The translations under genes and the position numbers were made by a program. Under the pieces are notes generated by a model. It was not told the DNA's origin, did not search any database, and saw nothing but the letters and a program-made list of their open reading frames with translations. From Leptolyngbya ohadii IS1 (lineage in GTDB: Bacteria > Cyanobacteriota > Cyanobacteriia > Elainellales > Elainellaceae), in contig NZ_NKFP01000006.1 in the NCBI RefSeq assembly GCF_002215035.1, positions 2,509,080 through 2,573,079 of the forward strand: a DNA stretch of 64,000 nt, written 5' to 3'. Shown in pieces: positions 55,949 through 63,059 of this stretch (positions are counted from its first letter, which is position 1; each line of letters opens with the position of its first letter).

Positions 55949-57462
55949 TGAAATTGCCGGAACATATTCTGTTACTGGATGATAGTCCTGATGAACGTGC
56001 GCTGATTATGCGGGAACTGCGGCGAGCTTTTCCGACAGTGCAGGTTGAAGAAATCTTGACGGCACAGCGATTTCAGCAGGCACTGGAAGCCGATCGCTAC
56101 GATCTAGTGATTACCGACTATCACCTGATCTGGTCGGACGGCATTACGATTTTGCGACAGGTGAAGGAACACGATCCGCTGCGTCCGGTGATTATGTTTT
56201 CCACTACGGGAACTCAGCAAACCGCGATCGACGCGATGAAAGCCGGACTGGATGACTATGTGATTAAATCTCCGCGTCACTATATCCGTTTAACGGTGGC
56301 AGTGCAGGCGGCGATGGCTCGCAGCGAGATGCAGCAGCGAAATGCATTGCTGGAAATTCAGCTTCAATCTCTGCTCGATCGGCTAGATGTGGGCGTGTTT
56401 CGGACGCACCTGGATGGGCTGTTGATTGACGCAAATCAGGCATTTTTTAAGATGCTGGGAGTGGCATCCCTGGAGGAAGCGCAGACCATTAACCCGGATC
56501 ATTTGTTTGGACGACTCGATCGCCAGCCGGAACTGCTTGCCGAACTGCGCGAAAGCGAACAGCCCCATGCGCGAGAAGTCCAGCTTAATCTGCCCAGCGG
56601 TCGGCAAACATGGGTGCTCCTGAGCGAAACCCTCAGCAAGATTGGACAGCAGCAGGTGGTTGAAGGAATTATTACCGATATCGATCGCCAGAAGCGTGCC
56701 GAAGCGGAAATCCGCCAGCTCAACGAAACCCTGGAAGAACGAGTTTTAGAACGCACTGCCCAGCTTGCCGAAGCGAACAGCCAGCTAGAAGCCTTCAGCT
56801 ATTCCGTCTCCCACGATTTGCGGGAACCCCTGCGGGTGATTGAGGGCTTTGCCCTGGCAGTCTTAGAGGACGCAGGCGATCGCTTAGACGCGACGAATCT
56901 GGACTACCTCCACCGCATCGTTGCTGGAACTCAGCGCTTAGAACGCCTGATTCAAAACCTGCTGACCTACAGCCAGCTCAGCCGCGAGGAAATGCCCATC
57001 CAGCCCGTTTCCCTGGCAGCCATCCTGCGCGAAGCCATGGCTCAACTCGATACGGTGACTCAGGAGCAGCAGGCAGAAGTGACGATCGTTGATCCGCTCC
57101 CGATCGGGATGGGCAACTATTTTTCGCTGTTGCAGGTGGTGATCAATTTGCTGACGAATGCGCTTAAGTTTGTTGCGCCGGGAGTTCGTCCCCAGGTGCG
57201 CGTTTGGGCAGAGCCGCGACAGGACAGGGTGCGCCTATGGATCGCGGATAACGGCATCGGCATTGCCCCGGAGGACACTGATCGCATTTTTGATGTGTTC
57301 AGTCGGCTGCACGGCTCGGATTTCTACACGGGCACGGGGATTGGTCTGGCCATCGTGCGGAAGGGCGTTGAGCGCATGGGCGGACAGGTGGGACTGGAAC
57401 CGAATCCTGAGGGCGGTACCTGCTTTTGGATTGAGCTAGTGCGGTTTAGCGATCGTCGGTAG
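55948..57462 (+). CDS. Receiver-PAS-histidine kinase
   Basis: A 504-residue soluble hybrid protein. Residues 1-125 are a receiver domain with Asp10/Asp11-type acidic residues (LLLDDSP), phospho-acceptor Asp57 in ITDYHL and Lys in IKSPR. A PAS domain follows (about 140-250), a coiled coil, then HisKA with His289 in SVSHDLREPLR, and an HATPase domain with NLLTNALKFV, DNGIGIAPED and GTGIGLAIV. It is arranged in reverse of a standard hybrid: the receiver is N-terminal. It is coupled to the CHASE3 kinase by a 1-base overlap; the obvious model is that the first kinase phosphorylates this receiver. Confidence 0.9.
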   Translation: MKLPEHILLLDDSPDERALIMRELRRAFPTVQVEEILTAQRFQQALEADRYDLVITDYHLIWSDGITILRQVKEHDPLRPVIMFSTTGTQQTAIDAMKAGLDDYVIKSPRHYIRLTVAVQAAMARSEMQQRNALLEIQLQSLLDRLDVGVFRTHLDGLLIDANQAFFKMLGVASLEEAQTINPDHLFGRLDRQPELLAELRESEQPHAREVQLNLPSGRQTWVLLSETLSKIGQQQVVEGIITDIDRQKRAEAEIRQLNETLEERVLERTAQLAEANSQLEAFSYSVSHDLREPLRVIEGFALAVLEDAGDRLDATNLDYLHRIVAGTQRLERLIQNLLTYSQLSREEMPIQPVSLAAILREAMAQLDTVTQEQQAEVTIVDPLPIGMGNYFSLLQVVINLLTNALKFVAPGVRPQVRVWAEPRQDRVRLWIADNGIGIAPEDTDRIFDVFSRLHGSDFYTGTGIGLAIVRKGVERMGGQVGLEPNPEGGTCFWIELVRFSDRR

Positions 57463-57464
57463 TT

Positions 57465-57491
57465 CCCCCGTTCGCCGCGAGGGCTAGGGGG
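57465..57491. terminator. Possible stem-loop between convergent genes
   Basis: CCCCC GTTCGCC ... GGGCTA GGGGG in the 41-base gap between the kinase at 57462 and the hydroxylase-like gene at 57504. There is no T-tract on either strand, so termination is only suggested by position. Confidence 0.25.
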
Positions 57492-57503
57492 GATCTCTAA
57501 ATC

Positions 57504-58508
57504 CTAAAACGTTGTCCGAATCACCCGTTCTCCCGGTTGCCGATCGACTGCCGACTCACCCAAATCGCGCACCACAAACGCTCGTTGCAGCCAGCGATCG
57601 AAGCCGTCATAGCGGGGCACAAAGGAAGACCGTCCGTGAACCGTGCGTCGATTGTCGATGCAGAGCAAATCGCCCGAATTGAGCTTAACTCCGCGATATA
57701 CCGAGGCAACGGCATCCTTGAGGGCTTCCAGGGCAGACTCCGCTTCGGACGTGATTGCCGTCATCAAATCCTCGTCGTAGTTGAGGAAGGGGTCGTGACG
57801 GTTGCCATACAGCACGGGCAGAATCGGACCATTGCCCTTCACGGTTTGCAGGTTGCCAAAGGAATAGTCAATTCCCGTCCGGTAGAGGGGCTGAAATAAC
57901 AGCTCTCGATGTTCCTCGGACAGGAGGGGCAGGGCATGGCTGATGCTGGCGTAGGTGGTCTCCGCCACGCGATCGTGATCTGGGCGCAGACAGTAGAGCA
58001 GCAGATACTCCGGCGCGTAGGGGTGGAACACCGTTTCCCGATGAAACTGGAGCCGCACCTGGGAACCGCTGGACGCCTGAACTTTCTCTGTGCCTTTCAC
58101 CGGGGCAAGATTTTGAAACAGATCGCCATTTTTTTCCTGAATGTAGGACACCAGATGCCCTAAACGACTGCCGATCATCGCCAAACAGCGTTCGCTGACG
58201 TGGGTTTTCTTTTCCGTGGATCGTTTCGCGTCCCCAGGAGTATGAATTTGAGACAGATCGGGGTCTGTGGGTAAGCCGCGCAGCAGCAAGATTCCTTCCG
58301 GGTTGGAATGTACCTGAAACTCCAGTAATGCCCGACGCAGGAACCGGGGTAGCTCGTCTGCTCGCATTTCGCAGTCAAACAAAAATTCTTCGGTTGCCTC
58401 GTAGGGATCGGCTCCAGGAGTCAAAAACAACGCCAAGGTCTGCTTGTCTAACTCGTAGCGGTCAACCAGATGCAGCGTATGAGAAGCTGCCTTAACGGTT
58501 TGCATCAC
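57504..58508 (-). CDS. Fe(II)/2-oxoglutarate oxygenase, AsnO/VioC-like amino-acid hydroxylase family
   Basis: A 334-residue non-haem iron oxygenase of the clavaminate-synthase-like (TauD/TfdA-type fold) group. The iron triad is visible: His156 and Glu158 in FHRETVFH and the distal His291 in VHGRSSF, followed by PRYDGFDRWLQR, the pattern of asparagine and arginine beta-hydroxylases such as AsnO and VioC. It would hydroxylate a free or carrier-bound amino acid, coupled to oxidation of 2-oxoglutarate. No peptide synthetase or carrier gene is nearby, so it may act on a free amino acid. The start ATG at 58508 is followed by a second ATG. Substrate assignment is inference. Confidence 0.8.
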   Translation of the reverse strand: MMQTVKAASHTLHLVDRYELDKQTLALFLTPGADPYEATEEFLFDCEMRADELPRFLRRALLEFQVHSNPEGILLLRGLPTDPDLSQIHTPGDAKRSTEKKTHVSERCLAMIGSRLGHLVSYIQEKNGDLFQNLAPVKGTEKVQASSGSQVRLQFHRETVFHPYAPEYLLLYCLRPDHDRVAETTYASISHALPLLSEEHRELLFQPLYRTGIDYSFGNLQTVKGNGPILPVLYGNRHDPFLNYDEDLMTAITSEAESALEALKDAVASVYRGVKLNSGDLLCIDNRRTVHGRSSFVPRYDGFDRWLQRAFVVRDLGESAVDRQPGERVIRTTF

Positions 58509-58867
58509 AGCCTCCTTGATCCTCTTGATCCGAAAGATTAATGCAGAATGATGCGAGAAATTAGCACAGAAAAATGTGTGAAAGGCGACTCTAGCTTATC
58601 TTTTTTGTTGGGGGAGTGGGGAGTGGATGGGTGGATGGGGAATAGGGGGAGCAGGGAGCAGGGGAGTAGAGTGGGTGGATGGGGAGAGGAGGGTTATTGT
58701 TTGCGTTTTCTCTGGGATTGCTGATTCGTTCATTCCCTCGATCGCATTTACAATCATTAGGTGCGTCATTTACAGTGCGTACATTGATAGCACTTACATT
58801 TACAGTGCGTATAGTGCGAGCATCTAGCTCACGTTTTTCCTGAAGTTTAGCCGCAGTCCCGTTTCCC
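58509..58867. other. Divergent intergenic region with repeats
   Basis: About 360 bases between divergent genes. It holds a G-rich interspersed repeat (58612-58692: GGGGAGTGGGGAGTGG and GGGTGGATGGG units) and, nearer the esterase gene, a 15-base direct repeat CATTTACAGTGCGTA at 58767-58781 and 58797-58811, with a 30-base period. The promoters are not identified. Confidence 0.6.
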
Positions 58868-59716
58868 ATGACCGAAGCCCCCCAACTCCTGAATCGATCG
58901 CGCTCCTTTGGTGGAAACGTTGAGTTTTATCAGCATCGATCGCAGTCCTGCAACGGCGAAATGCGGTTTTCGATCTACCGTCCACCTCAGGCGGAAAGTC
59001 AGGCGGTTCCGGTGCTGTATTTCTTGTCAGGACTGACCTGCACGGAAGAGAATTTTATGGTTAAGGCGGGGGCACAGCAGTTTGCGGCAAAGGCAGGCTT
59101 AATGCTGGTTGCACCGGATACTAGTCCCCGAAACAGCGGCATTTCGGGGGAGGAGGACGACTGGGATTTTGGCACGGGAGCGGGGTTCTACGTCGATGCC
59201 ACCCAGGAACCCTGGAAGCGCAACTATCAGATGTACAGCTATGTGACGCAGGAACTTCCGGCGCTGCTGGCAGACCATTTTCCGATTCAGCCCGATCGCC
59301 AAGGCATTACGGGACATTCGATGGGCGGACATGGGGCGTTAATTTGCGCCTTCAAAAATCCCGATCGCTATCGTTCTGTTTCTGCGTTTGCGCCGATCGT
59401 AGCTCCGATGCAGTGCCTCTGGGGACAAAAAGCCTTCCGCAATTACCTGGGGGAAGACCCGTCGAGCTGGAAGGAATACGACGCGAGTGAGCTAATTCAA
59501 ACTGTGCAGTGGCAGCGCCCTATTTTGATTGATCAGGGGACTGCGGATAATTTCCTAGAAAAGCAGCTCATGCCCGATCGCTTTCAGGAAGCCTGCGCTA
59601 AAGCGGGGCAATCCCTAACGCTGAGAATGCAGGACGGCTATGACCACAGCTATTACTTCATTGCCAGCTTTATCGAAGACCATATTCGCCATCATGCCGC
59701 CGCGCTGAAATCATAG
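58868..59716 (+). CDS. fghA: S-formylglutathione hydrolase
   Basis: A 282-residue esterase of the alpha/beta-hydrolase fold that hydrolyses S-formylglutathione to formate and glutathione in formaldehyde detoxification. The sequence is typical: VLYFLSGLTCTEENF (oxyanion region), PDTSPRNSG, and the nucleophile Ser151 in GHSMGGHGAL. An Asp (near IDQGTADNF) and a His (YDHSYYF) complete the triad. The partner S-hydroxymethylglutathione dehydrogenase is not in the window. It starts at the ATG 58868. Confidence 0.95.
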   Translation: MTEAPQLLNRSRSFGGNVEFYQHRSQSCNGEMRFSIYRPPQAESQAVPVLYFLSGLTCTEENFMVKAGAQQFAAKAGLMLVAPDTSPRNSGISGEEDDWDFGTGAGFYVDATQEPWKRNYQMYSYVTQELPALLADHFPIQPDRQGITGHSMGGHGALICAFKNPDRYRSVSAFAPIVAPMQCLWGQKAFRNYLGEDPSSWKEYDASELIQTVQWQRPILIDQGTADNFLEKQLMPDRFQEACAKAGQSLTLRMQDGYDHSYYFIASFIEDHIRHHAAALKS

Positions 59717-59893
59717 TTTTGAGGGAATCAATCGAATCGCGCAGCACATGAAACTGAGACAGCGTGAGGAGCCGCATCTGCGATTCCCAGTCCGAAGCAA
59801 AATCGGAATTGCGGCAATCCTGATGGTGGGAAATGTAGCGATCGCTAAGCGGGTTCAGCGTGGTTCTCATAGCGTTAGCTGGCTCTAATCATT

Positions 59894-59937
59894 AAAAAAA
59901 TCGGGGCAGGCTGTCTGCTTCTCGTCGCCGCCCCCGA
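59894..59937 (-). terminator. Rho-independent terminator of the OmpR-type regulator gene
   Basis: On the minus strand, TCGGGGGCGG, an 18-base loop and CCTGCCCCGA, then a run of seven T. It lies about 115-160 bases past the regulator stop. The stem has a two-base internal interruption. Confidence 0.6.
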
Positions 59938-59986
59938 AGGTGAATCCATATTTAATCTCAAGTTAGCTCCAGCGTTAGGCAAAATG

Positions 59987-60017
59987 CGGGTAGAAATCGG
60001 GTAGAAATCGGGTAGAG
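59987..60017 (+). repeat. 11-bp tandem repeat, three copies
   Basis: CGGGTAGAAAT is repeated twice, followed by CGGGTAGAGG. It is in the gap after the regulator gene. Nothing else is evident in the 337-base gap apart from the terminator at 59894. Confidence 0.6.
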
Positions 60018-60053
60018 GTGAATCTATTTATAATCCGGTTTCTAGTCTGGTTT

Positions 60054-60731
60054 CTAATTAAGCTGCTTGAGACGATAACCTAAGCCATGCACGGTTTCAA
60101 CCAGGTCTTCCGGTGCGCCTGCGGCTTTTAGCTTGTTCCGCAAGAATTTGATGTGGGATTTAACCGTCTCCTCGCTAGGCGGATTTTCTAACGACCAGAT
60201 GCGATCGATAATGCCAGTCCGACTCAGCACTCGCCGACCGCTCGACATTAGCAGTTCTAGCAGGGCAAATTCCTTCGGCGTCAGGGAAACGGGCTGACGA
60301 TCGAAAAACACTTCGTAGGTGCTGGGATTGAGGTGAAGATTACCCCAGCTTAGCTCACCTGCCATTCCACTATTCCCGCGCCGCAGCAGTGCCCGAACTC
60401 GCGCCAGAAACTCCTGAAGGTCAAAGGGTTTCACCATGTAGTCGTCTGCACCCGCATCCAGTCCCGTAATTCGATCGGCGATCGTGTCTCGTGCCGTTAG
60501 CATCAGCACCGGAAGACTGAAATGATGATCGCGCAATCTTTGGCAGAGGCGAATCCCGTCCAGTTTGGGCAGCGTAACGTCCAGTACCAGCAGGTCATAG
60601 GCGATCGATTCCAGCCAGTGCCAGGCAGTTTCTCCGTCCTGAAGCACATCAACCCCATACTGAGCATCCGTTAATGCCTCAGCGACGACTTCTGCAAGCT
60701 GCCCATCATCTTCAACGACTAAGATTCGCAT
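60054..60731 (-). CDS. OmpR/PhoB-type response regulator
   Basis: A 225-residue regulator: a receiver domain (1-115) with Asp8/Asp9-type acidic pair (VVEDDG), phospho-acceptor Asp51 in VLDVTLPKLDG and Lys in VKPFDL, followed by a winged-helix DNA-binding domain (about 127-222; VSLTPKEFALLELLM, EETVKSHIKFLRNKL). It is complete and should be a transcription factor. It is divergent from the sensor kinase at 60967, which may be its partner; the start-to-start gap of 235 bases holds a G-rich repeat. Target genes are unknown. Confidence 0.92.
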   Translation of the reverse strand: MRILVVEDDGQLAEVVAEALTDAQYGVDVLQDGETAWHWLESIAYDLLVLDVTLPKLDGIRLCQRLRDHHFSLPVLMLTARDTIADRITGLDAGADDYMVKPFDLQEFLARVRALLRRGNSGMAGELSWGNLHLNPSTYEVFFDRQPVSLTPKEFALLELLMSSGRRVLSRTGIIDRIWSLENPPSEETVKSHIKFLRNKLKAAGAPEDLVETVHGLGYRLKQLN

Positions 60732-60787
60732 CGCTGCTTTTGTTCAATCGGGTTTGATTTAATCTTAGGGAATTTTTGGGCGATATG

Positions 60788-60845
60788 CTGGAGGGTGGGG
60801 AGTAGGGAGTGGGGAGTGGGGGAGCAGGGGGCAGGGGGCAGGGGA
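60788..60845 (+). repeat. G-rich interspersed repeat
   Basis: GGGTGGGGAGTAGGGAGTGG then GGAGTGGGGGAGCAGGGGGC and CAGGGGGCAGGGG. It shares the heptamer GGGGAGT and the AGCAGGG units of the repeats at 19528-19612 and 58612-58692. It lies between the divergent regulator and kinase genes. Confidence 0.6.
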
Positions 60846-60966
60846 GAATTTTTTGTGAAAGTGTTTTGCTGATGTCGAGATGTTGTGGTGATGAGCGTTT
60901 TGCTGGTGTTGTGATGAATTAGAGAAACAGAGAAACATAGAAAAGCGAGATTTTGGTTATGTTGCG

Positions 60967-62376
60967 ATGAACGGGAAGCTGGGTGGGAAAAGATGGACAT
61001 TTGCGGCTGGATTTGTGGCGATTGTTACGCTGATGGGATTGACGAATTGGACATCTTATCAGAATGCAAAGCAGTTAATTGAGAGTACGGATGAGTCAAA
61101 GCAGACTTACGAAGTTATCAAAAGCCTTGTGGATATTTCTGCGACGATGACGATCGCCGAATCGGGACGACGTGGATATATTTACATGGGCGATCGCAAG
61201 GAATATTTGCGTTATCAGAAAGCGGTTAAAGAGATTGCGCCAAAAATACAGCTTCTTCAGCGGCAGCTTCAGCAGAGCGGTGAACAAACGGATCAGTTTG
61301 AACGGCTTCAACAGTTGCTCGATCGCCGTATTGCCCTGTTAGAACAATCTATTCAGCTTTATCAGCAGCAGCCGGACGATCGTGCCCTGCAAGCCCAACT
61401 AACGGAGGAAAGTATTCAGCTTCGGGAGCAGATCCTATTGCTGATGGATCAGATGCAGGCTCAGGAAGAACGACTTTTGCAGCAGTGGCTTAGCCAATCT
61501 CAGGTGAATATTCGCAATCGCTATTGGATTGAATTCCTGATTGGTTTTTCTAGTTTTGCGATCTTTCTGGGCTTTGTACTTCTGCTTTACTACGAATATA
61601 TGCAGCGGCAGCAGGCAGAAACGCTGCGATCGAACCTATTGAAGGAAAAGGAATTGAGCGATCTCAAACTCAGATTCTTTTCAATGGTGTCCCACGAATT
61701 TCGCACGCCGCTCACCGTGATTCTTGGGTCAGCCCAGCTCATGCGCGACAATGAATCCTCCTGGAACAAGGAGCGTCGGCAGAAAAATCTGAAGCGAATC
61801 CAATCTTCTGCCAATTTAATGAAGCAAATGCTGGTGGATATTTTGACCCTTACCAGAGCGGAAGCGGGCAAACTGGAGTTTAATCCGCAGCCGATCGATC
61901 TGGAGGCATTCTGTCTGAATCTTGTTGAAGAAATTCAGCTTTCAATGCAATCGTCCCACCCAATTCAAATTATCAGTCAGGGAAGCCAGCGATACGCATT
62001 CTTAGACGAAAAGCTGCTTTACTCCATTCTCAGTAATCTGCTCTCCAACGCCATCAAATACTCTAATCCCAATTCCCCGATCGATCTTTGGTTGGATTGC
62101 CAGCCCGACCAGACCATCCTGCAAGTCAAGGACAACGGAACTGGAATTTCAGACATCGATCGATCGCACCTGTTTGAAGCCTTCTATCGCGGACAAAACA
62201 GCAGCGGCATCAGCGGCAGCGGACTCGGCTTAGCGGTCGTTAAACAGTGCGTCGATCTGCACCAGGGCAAAATCACCCTACAAAGCAGCCCCCCTCAATC
62301 GGTTGCTTCTCAGTTGTCCGAAGGGGTAATCGACCCTTTTCTCGACGGAAATAGAGACAGCAAAGCTGGGTGGTAG
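60967..62376 (+). CDS. Sensor histidine kinase, CHASE3-like, with repeat-encoded C-terminus
   Basis: A 469-residue membrane kinase. A membrane helix (about 9-27), an extracytoplasmic helical domain of CHASE3 type (about 30-185) and a second helix (about 190-210) precede the HisKA domain with His243 in MVSHEFRTPLT, and an HATPase domain with NLLSNAIKY, DNGTGIS and GSGLGLAVV. The catalytic core ends near residue 438. The last 25 or so residues (from about 445, ending SKAGW) are encoded inside the left arm of the long inverted repeat that starts at 62300. Probably partnered with the divergent OmpR regulator. The signal is unknown. Confidence 0.88.
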   Translation: MNGKLGGKRWTFAAGFVAIVTLMGLTNWTSYQNAKQLIESTDESKQTYEVIKSLVDISATMTIAESGRRGYIYMGDRKEYLRYQKAVKEIAPKIQLLQRQLQQSGEQTDQFERLQQLLDRRIALLEQSIQLYQQQPDDRALQAQLTEESIQLREQILLLMDQMQAQEERLLQQWLSQSQVNIRNRYWIEFLIGFSSFAIFLGFVLLLYYEYMQRQQAETLRSNLLKEKELSDLKLRFFSMVSHEFRTPLTVILGSAQLMRDNESSWNKERRQKNLKRIQSSANLMKQMLVDILTLTRAEAGKLEFNPQPIDLEAFCLNLVEEIQLSMQSSHPIQIISQGSQRYAFLDEKLLYSILSNLLSNAIKYSNPNSPIDLWLDCQPDQTILQVKDNGTGISDIDRSHLFEAFYRGQNSSGISGSGLGLAVVKQCVDLHQGKITLQSSPPQSVASQLSEGVIDPFLDGNRDSKAGW

Positions 62377-62615
62377 AACACCGGATGATCGTACAATGGA
62401 TAATCGTGCAATGAATAACAAACACAACAGGGATGCGTCGTCGTCTCAACCTGTTTGCTATTTCACACGCATTGAACAAGCTCACTTCAAACGTTCACTG
62501 CAAATGAACGGCTGATATGAACCGTTAACATAAACGACTGATTTGTCAAAAATTGGTAGTTTGCTTTGCCCTGATTTCAGGTTGCTGTCAGGTTGTTTTT
62601 AACTTGCCCGATTGG
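62300..62615 (+). repeat. Long inverted repeat, left arm
   Basis: A 316-base arm whose reverse complement is the sequence 62680-63006. The match is continuous over most of its length (for example 62401-62580 matches with very few changes). Differences I found: several bases in 62314-62337, one base at 62391 and an 11-base length difference near the inner end. The outer part encodes the end of the kinase at 60967; the rest is non-coding. Confidence 0.92.
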
Positions 62616-62679
62616 TCATTGTGAAACAACTGCGACTCTACCCTGAAAGTTCTGTGAATTCACCGATCGCAGTTGATGT
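62616..62679. other. Spacer of the long inverted repeat with inner palindrome
   Basis: A 64-base spacer containing CAACTGCGA near 62627 and TCGCAGTTG near 62667, an inner 9-base inverted pair. The whole 62300-63006 segment could thus fold as one cruciform or as a long RNA hairpin if transcribed. Confidence 0.7.
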
Positions 62680-63006
62680 CCAATCGGGCAAGTTAAAAAC
62701 AACCTGAAAACAACCTGACAGCAACCTGAAATCAGGGCAAAGCAAACTACCAATTTTTGACAAATCAGTCGTTTATGTTAACGGTTCATATCAGCCGTTC
62801 ATTTGCAGTGAACGTTTGAAGTGAGCTTGTTCAATGCGTGTGAAATAGCAAACAGGTTGAGACGACGACGCATCCCTGTTGTGTTTGTTATTCATTGCAC
62901 GATTATCCATTGCACGATCATCCGGTGTTCTACCACCCAGCTTTGCTGTCTCTATTTCCGTCGAGAAAAGAGACGATAACCCCTTCGGAGAACTGCAAAG
63001 CAACCG
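62680..63006 (-). repeat. Long inverted repeat, right arm
   Basis: A 327-base arm, the reverse complement of 62300-62615, with an extra 11-base unit in a CAACCTGA-type run (62702-62730). Its outer end lies 54 bases before the start of the beta-helix gene at 63060. Read on the minus strand, it also encodes a tail ending SKAGW, like the end of the kinase. Confidence 0.92.
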
Positions 63007-63059
63007 CATTCTGGGCGGTGAGTGTGACCCGGTGAGTGCCAACCATCAGAGGAGACTCC

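Noticed and set aside
59670-59870. 66-codon minus-strand open frame overlapping the end of the S-formylglutathione hydrolase gene
   Set aside because: It overlaps a certain gene by 47 bases and shows no family similarity that I recognise; a small real gene cannot be excluded.
62300-63006. The long inverted repeat considered as a fold-back assembly artefact
   Set aside because: The arms differ by scattered bases and an 11-base unit, which is unexpected for a pure artefact. It cannot be excluded without reads.
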